A stretch of DNA of 64,000 bases from positions 40,186,254 to 40,250,253 of the forward strand of contig NC_088100.1 of the NCBI RefSeq assembly GCF_036370855.1, in the 5' to 3' direction. A model generated the notes under the pieces. It worked only from the letters and a program-made list of their open reading frames with translations. It searched no databases and was not told where the DNA came from. Shown here piece after piece: positions 1 through 12,645 of this stretch. The position numbers were made by a program, and so were the translations under genes. The stretch comes from Dromaius novaehollandiae (taxonomy: Eukaryota > Chordata > Aves > Casuariiformes > Dromaiidae). Within the stretch, counting starts at the first letter, position 1. Each line of letters begins with the position of its first letter.

Positions 1-3000
1 GTGAAGGAACACAGAAGTGAGTTTAGAAAATCAATCCAAGGACTCTTAAGAAAAAAAGCAAAGGGGAGAATTTCCACTGTATAGTTAGTGAAAATTTTGT
101 ATTTTAATTGCTAGTCATATTCAATTCATAAATTAGCTATATGAAACATTTATGGCTAGTTCTTAATTTTCCTGCTGTTTAGAGAAAATTCTGGTTTCTT
201 ATTTCAAAAAATGCGTTAAACAAAATGGATCTGAGCTGCACGTTTTACAATTATTAGTGTATAAAGGATAAAATTAGGGAACATAGGAAGCGGTGCGTGT
301 GTCCTGCAAGGCAGTTATCCTGAAAGTCATTGCTTGTTAGTTGATATTAGTGTTGTTCAGAGCAGAAATCAGATAAATCTGCTCATGTTGTCTCACTGAC
401 TTCATGCAGTAGTTTGAGAAGAGTCTTAAGACAACATTTTCCCCAAAAGAAATAATCATGCTTTCTTTGCCTTGTGCTGGCACAAGCATTTACGTCTACA
501 CGCTGAACTTTCTGGGGGAGCTGATAGGAATTAAAACTTGTTTTGTTTCTTTGTTCATTGAGGATTAACACTGGTCATAGATTTTCTCAGGGTCAAAATA
601 GCCATTACTTTGCGAATGTTAGTTAAAAGATGATGACAAAAACTAAAACAGTAAATGGCTGTATAGAGTACAAGTGAAGGTAGTAGAAAACACAGAATTA
701 CAGATTTCTAAACTATCAGTAGTGTCAGTAATGCTTGAAAAGGGAAAGACAATATTACACTCTTGGGGAGTTTGATGCAGACTTTATAGGTGAAGATGCA
801 GTTCAGGATTTTGGACTACTGCAACTCACTGGAATGGTATAAGCCATTTTCATCATCGGAGGCACTGGATAAAATCCTCCTAACTTATTTTCAATCCTTG
901 TCCTTTAAAGGATATTAAAGAACTTACACAACAGAATGAAATTGAAGAAGCTGTTCCTTCTTATTTTGTTTAAACCTGAGCAAAACTGCACTTTCCACCA
1001 TGCAATTGCACGTGGAACAACAAAAACCCAAAGATGCTACTATACCCTTAAGTTGGAGACAGAAAGACAGGGTGGTAACTTGGGGCCATCTCTGCTCTGT
1101 TTATCTTGGTCTGTTGTGGGAGCTGGCAACAACCTTGATTTTTTTTTTTTTCCCCCTACAGAGGGTTGGAAGCTGTAAGCAGTAAGGGTTGTGGTATTTG
1201 TCTATGCAAGAAACTAGAACTATTGATTTAAATTTTTACGGTTCTCTATACTGTGTTCCTTCTTCCTGCTGCTTCTAAGGTTTTCCATTTGGAAACAGTG
1301 TTGGTATCTCTCAACAGCAGCAGGCTGATGGAGTCATTGAATTCATAGTGTTGCCTCAAGCGTCTGGATCAGAGCTGGTGTTTTGGGGAGAGGGGCTGAG
1401 TTGTATGCCGTTTGAAGAGTTGGATAGCTATCATTAATAGCTGACATTGGGGGAAGAAGTACTCAAGAGCTGGAAATAGTTTTCTTTTGAATAAAAGCTG
1501 AGACTTTTGATCTGTGGGCTGTAGGCTCTGCTCCAGAGTTAATTTTGTGGCCTGGATCAGCATACTGGAACCTAGCTTTGGCTATGTTTCTGTGTACATG
1601 TATATACCATGGGATGTTAACATCCTCCTCAATGCAAAATTAGCTCTTTTCTACTTGTAATATGGCATTATATGTAACTAACGGATGGCTATGTCCTGGG
1701 AAATCCTTACTATATTGCAGGCGCTGAACCTTACAAAGATTGCTTGGAACCTTACAGATTATATTATAAATTAAATTGACTGTATACCTATCAGCAGAGT
1801 GCTGAGGAATCGCATGTTAAAAAAAAAAAAGGCATCAGTCCCTCTTTCTGAGGTACCCTGTTTTTTAGGTGATCATAAGCCTCCATTCCAAGTTTAGAAC
1901 TTCAAGATAATACAGGCAAAGACAAAATAAGTATTTTTACAAGCTGCTAATTCTGAAACTAAAGCATGTTTTAATGAAGATTTAAAATAAGTGTTGTGGT
2001 AATGGATGTTGCATGAGGTTGGAAGTTCATCAGAATGCCAAGTCTGGGTGGCTTTTGATTTAGACAGCCAACGAAAAAAAATTGTAAGTATGAAGTACTA
2101 TGATATCAAGAATTAAATACTGAATATTCACATTTTAAAATAATGTGTATCTCACATTCACTCAGGGGCAAATTGTGTGATGTAAGCTATCAAAACTCCT
2201 ATAACCTTAGTAGAAGTACTTATTATACCTGGAGACTCTATTCCTGTACTGAGATACTTGGTGGTCACATTGCCAGGTGGAAAAATGTCTAGCTTAAAAT
2301 TACAAAATCTGGATGAGTTTTGATTCCAGACAGTTTGAAGTGAAAGGTTTTGAACTTGGCTTGCCTGGTTTGCTGATATGCTAGGTACTTAACTGTATTT
2401 GGACAGAAATGAAGATAGTATCAAAACTTAACAAAACATGTCACTGAACACCAAAAGATGTCACAACCCTCCTGATCTTGATAATTATTTCAGCAATTAT
2501 GTAATCTTATTTAGCTAACCTGTTTAGATAATGGGTAGTTTAGGTAGGGTTTGTCTTGTTTAAGAGTGAAGGTATTATGTTCATATTCTGTGGTGATGTC
2601 TATGTGTTTTCTACCCCCCCCCACACACACACAAACAGTAAATGTGGGGAATCCTGCTTCTTTTTTTTGTCAGGGTTTCAGTTCCCTTATTTTCCATGTC
2701 ATTGAGGGGAAACACAACAGTCTTAATCTGAGAAAGCAGGAACACTGGCATAGCTACTCAAGTATGAAACATGATCTTTCTTTGTATTCGTATAACAGTT
2801 TGGCAAGAATTCCCTTGCATCCTATGTAGCATGTTTTCAGAACATGCCAAATTTAAGTCCATGAAAGAAACTACAACTTGCAAATTATCTCATGCTATTG
2901 TAAATGTTTTATTCTTATTGTCCCCACCACCAACAGACATCTCGAGTCCTCCTCCTCTTCCCTGAACATGTACATACTTTTTCAGATGATGTGACTCTGA

Positions 3001-6000
3001 TTTGCTTTATTCAGTATTGCTGAACTTAAACTTATACACCACAGAGCATAAAATTTTGCTGTATAAAATTCTCAGATGACATGAAGCTTAGTTTTGAACT
3101 TTATTCAGCTGATATATGAGCCAGAAAAGTTCAGATGTGGTTGTTTTGGCTTTTCTGAATAATCGATAATGTTGGATTTAGAAATAGAGGAATAGTTTCC
3201 TTATGGGAGAACCGAAAGACTCAAATCTTTTGAGTTGTTACAGAAATACTTTACAGACTACACACCTAAGGAGTTCCATCTTTGAAATTATGTTAATTGC
3301 TTAAATTTACCTATATTTGCTTTGGTTATGTAGTTTATCTGGCTAATTTTTTTTTTCAGGTTACAAAAATATACTTTTTTATTGAGGACAGCAAAAGAAT
3401 CTTAGTCCCAGAGGAAGAAAAATGTGAATGAAAAGAGATTTGTTTTAATATGGTAGCCCATGTATGTATTCACACTGTGGATTATACTGTGCAGAAGCTG
3501 ACTTGATAGAGAGCATTCCTGCAGGGAGTGACTCCTGTAGGGACACCCCCAAATAACCGGATTATAACAGGCTTGTTGTGTGGACTCTTCTCTGGTGTGG
3601 ATGTGCATGAGGGTAGTCACTCAAATAGCGAGTTACTGGAATGACTCAAGAGACATGGTTTACCTGTCTGTCCACTGTCATTTCCCTGTCTCATAGTCTC
3701 TTGTGCTTGAACGGGAATGGAAATACCAGTTTCAGGCATATTCTAACACGTTCATGTATTCAAGTAAGCATGCTTTTATCCGGTTATCTACAAGGGCAAG
3801 AATCTGATTTTAAGAGGTGAGAAACATTTAGGTGTAGACTGTACATGTGAAATTCCACTTAATAGTAAAAAATCCCTGCATTTAATATTCAACAGTTTCA
3901 ACACAGCCTTGGTATTGTAGCACTAGTTTTAGCAAAGAATATTGTTCTGTTTGATTTTTGAAAGTAGAAAAGCATCATGCATTGGGTGCACTGTTACTGC
4001 AAACATTCATATAAGCATTCTGACTAAAAGATTGAAGGAGATAAGATGTGTTGTCTGAACATTACCCATGGCTAAATATTTTCCGCAGTTTAAATTGCAT
4101 ATATAATATGTATTGATTTTTATTGTACAAATTGACATGATTCCATAGTTGAGCATTCTTCACTTTGTAAACTGCAGCTGAAATAAAATGCAGTTTTATT
4201 CTTACAGATAAACAAAATTTTGTTTCCCTGCTCTGAATACAGTACTTGGCTTGATTAACAAGCATGTCCTGACTAGGGAGATAAATAACTTAATGAGGCC
4301 CAGGGCTGGGGGTAAAATTCTTTCTCTTTATGGTCGTAAATGGAGCACAACAAGGATTCATTAAGCAAAGAAGAATGAATTTGATTTTCTTTGTATGGTG
4401 GCAATGCTATATGTACAGTTTGGGGACATCCAGACAAGCAAGCCTGTTGTACTGAGGAATACTTTCAAAGGGTGTGGTGGGAGTGAGCACTTAATATAGT
4501 TCATGTAATGACTTGGAGGTTGCTGATCTGTATATACGATACAAAAATAGTGCTATTTAGTGCTGCAGTTAGTGCCACCGTGTTACAGGGCAAACCTCTC
4601 TGTATGCTCTATATAATGTATTTGCATCCATAGATGCTCCTTTTAAAGGAAGTTATCAGTAGTAACAGTTCACCAACGTACCAAATAATTTTTTAGGTGG
4701 ATTCTGAGAATTTGCCAGTTTATTGATTGTATCTATTTTGGTTTTTGTTAACTATTCCTAAGCCTCATATTTTCAAAATTGAACTTCATTTGCTTCAATT
4801 TATCTTTATTAGTCTGGACTTGGATTGGAATAGTGCTGGTTGGGTTTTCATAGGTTCTGCAAGTGCTTCTCATAATTCCTCCTCAATCCAATTTTCTGGT
4901 ACTCACCATATGACTCTGTGATATTTCTGTAAATTCCTTAATTGCCTGGGAGAATTCCCCTAGGGTTCTGCCATACTGGGTTTGTGGTCTTCAGCCCCCT
5001 CCCTCGATCTGATGAGGCTGTGGTACTGGCTATTCGGGGCTTTTCCAGCATGCCGACTCCTTGTAAGCTCTCTATTTGCTCCCCCACAAAACAGATCTTC
5101 TGATCCAGTTTTTATAGGTCTCTACCAACACTTTTTATGGCTTATTTTCTGAATTGCTGTCTCTACTGGGGCAGTTAGTTTCTTCTTCATGTTCTAGGTG
5201 TTGCTTTCTGTCCTTGCAACAGCTAGCAAGAATCCTCTAATTCTTCAGTCATGCTTCTCAGATGACCCATTGCCCCATTTCCTTCTCCTTCCTCACCCCC
5301 TTTCTTCTTCCCTCCCCAGCTCAACTTACCCTTCAAGTTGTGAAGTGTTATGTTGTCCTGGTTTGGTAGCTGACTTTGAAATGTTCTTTGCTATGTCAAA
5401 GCTTGCATTAATCTTGCTGCTTTATGTGGACTTCTGAAAAGGCCACGAATAAAGGCAGATGAGCCATACATTCAAAATAAGATTTACATTAAGTCATTAA
5501 CAGATAAACCTGGTGTATTTCTGATATTAAACAGGATTCATGACTTAATGTATCGACTTCCTAAATATGTACTTATCTTACTGACAGAAGCTTTTTGGCA
5601 GATTTAAGGTGGCCAAGTCAGCTCTGGTGGTTTTAGACAATCAGCTAGACAAAACTAAATGGCAATTTATGAAATTTGTTACTGCCTTGGTCTGGTATGT
5701 TAACTATTTGTCATTTAAAAAAAATATTTAGTCTAAAATGAGAAGTACATTGTTTCAAATTAATCAAAAAGGGAAAGTCATTTGTGATGACTGTTATGTT
5801 TAAATATCCATTTCCAATTAGATGAAGCTCACTCACTGTTTGAGCTAGGTAGCATTCCATACTAATGCAAAGAATTTTCCTATCTTATTTAACAATCCAT
5901 ATGAACAGTAAACTACACTGAATGTTTTATTACCATGTTTATCCCTCTTCTGCTGATAATATCATCAGCAGCTTGCTTTCGTATTTTCACATTGGAGGAA

Positions 6001-7849
6001 GAATTGTTTCTTTCAAGCAAGTATAAAATTAATAAAGCTGGGATGTTGATTTGTAACAAAAAGTGATTTGTGTGTTGTTCTTTCCAGTGCAAAAATAAAA
6101 GTCAAATCTGAGCACTTAAGAGGAAAAAAAAGCTTTTCCTTTACAGAAAAAGGATTTAAGCAATTATGTTTTTTATTTAATATTTTATATGCTATTATTC
6201 TGTGAAAGGTGCCACAATGATTTTTGTGCTACATCCCTAATAAGAGGGGAACAGCATCAAGATAATGAGAAGTGGTTCATTGTGCAAGACTATGGCATTC
6301 ATGTAAAGCTAAAGCTTTTCCTTTGCATTCTTCTAATGTGAATACTTTTATCAGCTAGACTGGGGAAAGAGAGCACTAGCAGTTCTGCCCAAAGAATTGC
6401 TGCTTGACCCAAAGTGTGAAGGATGTAAGGTATACTTTTATACACTATTTTGTTCTTCAGCTTTGCTGCTTTACCTCTGGCATCCTTAAACACGTCATTT
6501 GTGGCAAAAACAGTAATAGAAATCATAATACATCTAGTTACGTGAGTATTTGGGAAGCAGGAGACTGTTTGCTGAAGCTTCTTTTGCGATTCTGTGAAGC
6601 AGACTGCTTTGTTCTGATCTGATTATTCTAGCATATCCATCAAAATTACCAAGGACACAAAAATAGATGTTTGTTAATATGTTTGTTTGTCTACTCCTCC
6701 TTTGCCAACTCTTCTTTTATGCTTCTGCTAAATTTTGCTCTTCTTTGGTTGCTCTACCATGATCTGTGGTGCTTTCTTACTGCCGTTAGAAGAGGATCAC
6801 GTTGTTACAGTAAAACAGACAATATCTCAATCATATTCAAAGTTCCAGTAGGAAGCATTAGATGCTGCAGAAGCTATCTTCTACAGCAGCAGAAAGGTGG
6901 GGTATGCAACTTTTTTTAAAAAGTGAGTGTGTATTAAGATCTTCTTTTAAACTAAAATCTGTTTTAATGTAACTAGTTGCCAAAAACTTCCTATTGCTTC
7001 CAGCAATGTCCTTGACAGGAATACCTTTAGTCTGTGTTTTGTCTGTGCTGTAACCTGGCTGCAGTATTGTGACTGAGAGTAACTACATTAAACAGTTTTC
7101 TGATTCAGTATAATATGGTTGAAATTTTGATTGAGGGTGTGTTTGGTCACGGCCAAATGTGAGAATTTTAAGCATGCTCTTAGTGCTGTTAGTTAACTCA
7201 GTACAGATGTTAACATAGGTGAGGCAGTATACAGTTTAACATATGCTAAACTTAGTAGAGTTGAAGACTGAAATAAACATAGTTTTGGCTTGTCTTTTAG
7301 TGTGAGTGTCTTGTCTTTCCTGAAGAATTTATATTCTTTCACTTTTATTTTCTGATGCATAAACCCAGAGACAACTTGCTTAAGGTCTGACTTTATAGTT
7401 TGCATTATATCCCAGGCATAACATGTTCATTAAGAATGTTATGTTTGCATATTAAAAATAGAAAAAAAATACATATTAAAATGAGTTTATAACCACTTTG
7501 TTTTGTTTTTTGTTTGTGTACAAGGAGATTCTGTAGTAGTAGAGCTTTCTTCTCCAGAGGGCTCTGAGAGAATGCTCGTTTTCCTGACTGGAACGAACTC
7601 TGTCAGAATTGAACCAATATTGTCAAAATTGTTTTGATTACAGCTAAAGTTAATAAAAAGGAGAAATGTAAGATTTGCTAAGTGGTCTTGACAGTATGAG
7701 CTATGTAAAATGCTTTCACATTGACCAACTTGATTGCCTTCTGTGATGAAATAGCTGGTTCTGTGGATAAGGGGAGAGCAGCAGTTTACCTTTAGCAAGG
7801 CCCTGGAGATGGTCTCGGGTAGTATCCTTGTAGACAAATTCATGAAGTA
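1..7849 (+). other. ZNF292 intron 1 (partial), no gene seen
   Basis: This is AT-rich non-coding sequence upstream of ZNF292 exon 2. All open frames are short and none resembles a known protein. No CpG island is present, so the ZNF292 promoter and its first coding exon (about 56 residues in the human protein as I recall it) must lie before the window. Small features are a C-run followed by a CA run near 2,616-2,635 and scattered A or T homopolymers. The stretch from about 4,850 to 5,430 is less AT-rich, but I could not assign it to a family. Confidence 0.75.
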
Positions 7850-8894
7850 GTCAAGTTATCCAGGCTGTGTAAGGTGGCTAGACCATGGGGCTCAAGCACT
7901 TGTGATCAGTAGTATGAAGTCCAGATGGTGACTGGCTGCTTGCGGCATCCTTTAGGGACTGATACTGGGACGCTCTCTAACTTCTTTATTAGTGAGCTGG
8001 ATTCAGGGGCAGAGTGCACCCTCAGCGAGTTTGTAGATGATACCAGGTTGGTGGGAGCAGTCAGTACGCTCAAGGGCAGGGCTCAAGGGCTTTTCAGAGA
8101 GACCTCAACAGCCTGGAGGAATGGGCTGACATGAAGTTCATCTAAGGCAAATGCAAAGTCCTGCATGTGGGAGGTGATAACCTGATGCAGTAATAGAGGC
8201 TGGGAGCCGACCTGCTGGGGAGCAGCTCTGCAGGGAAAAAAAACAGTTGTCCTGGTGGACAGAAAGATGAACATGAGTCAGCAGTGTGCCCTTGCGGCAA
8301 AGAGGGCCAGTGACACCCTGAGCTGTATCAGCAAGAGTGTAGCCTGCAGGTCGAGGGAAAGGTTTATTCCCCTTTATTGGGCACTTATGGGACTGCTTTT
8401 GGAGTACTATGTCCAGTTTTGGGCTCCCCACTGCAAGACAGGCGTTGACATGCTGGAGCGAATCCAGGGGGGTGCCACCAAGATGAGTAGGGGTTTGGAG
8501 CACAGGTACAAGGAGAGGCTGAGAGAATGGAGTTCAGCATTACAAAGAGAAGGCTCTGGGTGGGAATTGTATTGCTATCTTCATGCACCTTATGGGTGTA
8601 TGGGTATAGAGAAGGCAGAGCTAGACTCTTGGAGGTGCACACGACAGGACAAGAGGCAATGGACATGCGTTTGAAGACAGGAAATTTGGATTAGATATTA
8701 GGGGGAAAAATCACAATTAGTGGTAGTTGAACACAGGAGCAGGTTACCACAGAGGTTGTGGAATCTCCATCCTTCAAGATATAACTCCACTGGGCATCAC
8801 TCCAAACAGCTTCTGATGGCCCAGCTTGGAGCAGGACGTTGGACAAGCTATTTCAGAGATCCTTTCCAACCTAAATTACTGCTGTTACTCTGAG
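7850..8894 (+). mobile_element. CR1 LINE, 5'-truncated, 3' half of ORF2 and 3' UTR
   Basis: The plus strand still reads as the C-terminal part of the avian CR1 reverse-transcriptase ORF: a segment for FISELDSGAECTLSEF followed by VDDTRLVGAV near 7,980-8,060, then the frame of 8,255-8,674 with recognisable blocks around SQQCALAAKRASDTL and LLEYYVQFWAPHCKTGVDML. The end near 8,860-8,894 has the usual CR1 close, a phrase equivalent to 'gatcctttccaacctaa', but the typical 8-base terminal repeats are lost or degenerate. It is truncated at the 5' end, carries frameshifts and stops, and is not functional. It lies in ZNF292 intron 1, in the same orientation as the gene. The boundaries are approximate. 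Confidence 0.88.
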
Positions 8895-9872
8895 TTTTCT
8901 ACTTGTTATTCTCATAAGAAGCAAATGGCAAAATTGACAGCCTTAATATGACAGGCTGTAAACTGGCAGTGTAGGAGTTGGTTTACAAGCTGTTAAGCTG
9001 CCCCAGGCTTCAGAGCAGAGCTCTCAGAGGGACATGTTCTGTATGTTGGCATGAGAACCTTACTAGCTACTGCAGCTTAATGCATGTATCTGTATGTGAA
9101 TCCCCCAGACCTGGCTGAAATGAATGGAAGCCTTTTGTACCTTTGGTGGGTGGTGGTGGTGGTGATTTCATCTCTGCAGAGTTGGGTTTGCATCACTGTA
9201 ATTAGTTTTATTTCTAAATCATCGTTTTTAGGTATTTTTGTATCAAATAGGAAAGCACCTTTTTGACTGGTGTGTTCTGGGTGTTTATGTGCTCTCTTTA
9301 AAATGTTTAGTTCATATTCCTTTCAGGACAGATCATTTAAACAGACCGTTTATACCCTGAAGATACCTATAGTGGCAAGAAGGCAAAAGAGCGGAAATGT
9401 AAATTAGTTCCTGTAAGAAAGAAGAGAAATGAAAATGAGACTGATAATTTCAAATTCACTTGCTTTAGAAGCTGAATTGTAGAGATGAGTGTCTAAAGAA
9501 ATGAATTTTCAGTCCCTTAATTATGCATTTTTGGAAAAAAAAAGCTAAGTATTTATGTTCCCAGAGATGCTCTTCAGGCTTCTAAATTTGGAAAATGTGA
9601 ACACAAACTCAATCATATAGTGATATGACTGGGGAGAAGTGGCAGTCGTAACATTCTTATATGATCAAAGAATAATTTTTAGTCGGTTAAATTTCAGATT
9701 TATATGAAAAAACTAATAAATTTTAAGGAAAAAAGGCACATTTGGGGAACACATTAATTTTAAGGAGATGGATGGAATTGTAAAGAAGGATAGTCTATTA
9801 GTGAGGAGTGTAGAATTAAGAACTTAAATTTATTCTTGAATTTTGGGTTTGTTTGTTCCTCTTTCCATACAG
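8895..9872 (+). other. ZNF292 intron 1, 3' end
   Basis: Non-coding intron between the CR1 copy and exon 2. It contains a short TGG-type microsatellite at about 9,144-9,164. A pyrimidine-rich tract runs directly into the exon 2 acceptor AG at 9,871-9,872. Nothing else was identified. Confidence 0.75.
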
Positions 9873-10027
9873 ACTTTGCTGGAATATGCAGAAAAGTGGA
9901 AAACATCAGAAGATCCTCTGCCATTGTTAGAGGTGTACACAGTGGCTATCCGAAGTTATGTTAAAGCACGACCTTATCTTACCTCTGAGTGTGAAAATGT
10001 AGCCTTTGTGCTTGAACGTTTAGCACT
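9873..10027 (+). CDS. ZNF292: ZNF292 exon 2
   Basis: The exon is 155 nt and starts in phase 0. It encodes TLLEYAEKWKTSEDPLPLLE and continues to VLERLAL, nearly identical to the human ZNF292 N-terminal region as I recall it. The acceptor is CATACAG and the donor is GTGAGT at 10,028. The last codon is split: CT here, completed by A in exon 3 to give Leu. This N-terminal region has no zinc finger and is shared with the paralogues RLF and ZNF654. Its molecular role is not evident from sequence. The frame is open upstream to an ATG at 9,843, but that ATG lies in the intron before the acceptor and is not a start codon. Confidence 0.95.
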
Positions 10028-10565
10028 GTGAGTATGTTTTTCAATTACTAAAAAGAATCTTGTATGGCATTAACTTTCCATTGCCTAAGTGCTTTCTCAG
10101 TTGAGTTCACAATCTATAAAAATTCGAAATGAGCTGGAAAACACTTTCTTTACTCATGGTGAACTGCTGTGTCTGAGAAAGAATTTCTTTGCCTGTTGGA
10201 AATGGAGCAGTCTTTCCAAGGGTTCCTCTGTTCTGAATCAAGCCAACATCCCTCATTTGAAATGGTCAGCTACTATTCATCTTCATGCGATTTGAAAATG
10301 CATTTATTTACATAGGCTGCTACAGGGTTGGACTTCAAAGGAAAATCCATTTTTTTGTTAGAATTAGTGTTTTGTAGAGAGCTTGCTTTTATAGTTTCTG
10401 CAAGAGTGTCTAGTATTTCTTTTCTTTATATATTTAAAAGAAACAAATTGTTTTGTGACTTTTTGTGATTTCAAACTACTATTTTGATACTAGAAAAAAG
10501 AGCTGTAGATTATACATCTTAAAAAACAGAAGTTGCCTGAAATACTGTTCATATTTGCCCTCTAG
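10028..10565 (+). other. ZNF292 intron 2
   Basis: A short AT-rich intron with a GTGAGT donor and a CCCTCTAG acceptor. No other feature was recognised. Confidence 0.85.
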
Positions 10566-10644
10566 AAGCTGTATTGAACTTCTGCTGTGTCTGCCTCTTG
10601 ATTTACCTGAAAGTAAATGGGAAGAATTTCAGGCTTTCGTACAG
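10566..10644 (+). CDS. ZNF292: ZNF292 exon 3
   Basis: The exon is 79 nt. Its first base completes the split Leu codon from exon 2, then it reads SCIELLLCLPLDLPESKWEE and on to FQAFVQ. It ends in phase 0 before GTGAGT. The Cys-Ile/Val-Glu-Leu-Leu-Leu-Cys-Leu-Pro segment matches human ZNF292; the following stretch is more variable. The leucine-rich composition fits a helical N-terminal domain, which is inference. Confidence 0.94.
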
Positions 10645-11945
10645 GTGAGTTTACTTCATGAAACAAAGACTTAGCAGCTTTTACAAAAGGTTTGGAAACT
10701 TGTGGATATTAAGTATGTAGTCTGTCCAAAGACTTGTTTCCTATTGAGTGATAAAGATCAAGCCCTTCAGCTGGAAATCCTGTGTACTCTGAAATAATTA
10801 AGTTGTCAGTCAAATCACTTGTTTATGCAGTGATGTAGCAGCTGTGGAAAACGAATATGTTAAGATACTTGAAAATAAGCTAATGCTCTTAAAAATAGTT
10901 GTCTATTAATACTGTTAGAAATGAAGTAGTATCATATGAGTCATTCTTCGATATTTACTGTTTGTACATTTGAGGTTAGATATGAATGAAAACATCTGTT
11001 GGTACTGCTGGATCTCCCTCAAGGCACTAATAGGTTAAGGATTAGTGTTCTGCTTTAGAGAAGGATGCGGAACAAGTTCTGTTCTTCAGTATTTATCAGA
11101 AATAATGTAGTGTGAGGTCCTGTCTAGAGTTTAAGAAAAAAAAAAGTGTATGTGTGCGGTGGGGAGGAATAACAGTGAAAAAGATCAGATACAATTACCT
11201 AAGTATTCTCAGCCTACGTTAAGTGTAGGAAAATCCAGGGGTGATTTTTAGGGTAAACTTTTACTAGCAACTGCCTGTTATAATTAACTTTGAAAAGATG
11301 TTCTTTGTGTTGGGAGGTTCCACATCCTTCAGAGCAAATGCAAGAGTACAAAAAAAAGTGAAGAGACTTAGATGATCCCTTCCTTTTTTCAGGACCAGTG
11401 TTAGTTGTGGATTACTATTTAAGTCACAGAATTTTCAAGGTAACCAGTTTGCTTCCAAACATCCCTCTACTTCCAGAAACTGTCTTGTTATCTAAGTACA
11501 GGGGAAATTATTTTAACTGATTTGGGGGCTTCTGTCTGCTGTCATCATAGTTGCATATAAGGATCAGGTGAGCTGTTACAGCTTAAATCTTTTGCCTTTA
11601 GTAAAAGTTCAGTCTGCTGGTGCCAGCCTATTATGTGGACCACAGTCTTTTCTCATCCTTCATTTTAAAAGGGAGGCCTATTTCAAAATTCAGTTTCAGA
11701 AATCTAAGAAATGGCTCAATTAATAACTCTTAAGGTTTGGGACAATCAATCTTTGTGGTTTCTTTGCCTACATCTCTGGAGGCAGATGCAGAGGTAACAC
11801 CTATACAGACTGAACATTAAGATGTTTTTGATGTACATTTTACTCTTTGGGTTATTCTGTCTTGACATAAGGTATAAAGATTGTGTGTTCTTAAATTTTT
11901 CTGTTGTTTTTTTACCATCCTTTTTTTATAAAACATATCCTTCAG
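10645..11945 (+). other. ZNF292 intron 3
   Basis: A 1.3 kb AT-rich intron. The donor is GTGAGT and the acceptor is a pyrimidine tract ending CCTTCAG. No repeat family or RNA gene was recognised. Confidence 0.85.
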
Positions 11946-12081
11946 GTGGCTCATAAAAACTTGATGGAAAATGGCAGCCGGGAACTGCATATTTTGACTA
12001 CACTTACTCAAGAGAAGGGAGTGTGGAAGAACCCTGTGTTGTGTGGTATTCTTTCCCAGGAACAGTTGGATCCAGATAAAG
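11946..12081 (+). CDS. ZNF292: ZNF292 exon 4
   Basis: The exon is 136 nt and starts in phase 0. It encodes VAHKNLMENGSRELHILTTL and then TQEKGVWKNPVLCGILSQEQLDPDK, followed by a single G that is completed in exon 5 to Val. The conserved GVWKNPVLC block identifies it as ZNF292. The donor reads G|GTAATA. The next exon lies 10.5 kb away, the longest complete intron in the window. Confidence 0.95.
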
Positions 12082-12645
12082 GTAATATTTGAAACAATGT
12101 GTGGGAAAAATATGCCTCATTATGATAATATATTGAAATATTATTAGGGTAGATAAGCATATTATGTTAAATATGTAATAAATTTACAGAGTATATAAAT
12201 AAAGTATACCTGTAGAGTTTTCTTAATTATTGAAATAGTTATGTTCCTAAGAATATACAAATAATTTAATGTTAGTAATTCGCATAAAGCATAATCATAA
12301 CTGGAGATATTTGTCATTTTCTTTATAAGCCCTGTAAAGGGAGATGACATACAGGCTTTTTTATGATGGGATGAGATTCAGTGTTGACTTACAAAAAATA
12401 CTTACCATAAAACAAAAAATATATATATTTAAAAAATATATTAGTATGGCATTTACTCAACTGTGGAATGCAAAGAGGATCATTACTGAAGATTCATTTA
12501 GATCAAAATTCTGAGAATGGCTAATGGCAGTTGCGTGGGGAAGAGTATGTGAGCAGCACAGGTGTACAGTGATATTTTCCTGATGTATTATTTCATCTAC
12601 TGATGATCTGCAGTTCAGAACTGGTGTCCTTGTGTTAACAAGCCT
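12082..12645 (+). other. ZNF292 intron 4, 5' part
   Basis: Very AT-rich intron with an AT-alternating segment near 12,415-12,445. No gene or repeat family was recognised. Confidence 0.7.

Noticed and set aside
7487-7843. 118-codon minus-strand frame just before the CR1 copy
   Set aside because: No recognisable protein content; lies in ZNF292 intron 1 next to a repeat.
8138-8666. Minus-strand frames of 121 and 93 codons
   Set aside because: They are antisense readings of the CR1 reverse-transcriptase remnant.
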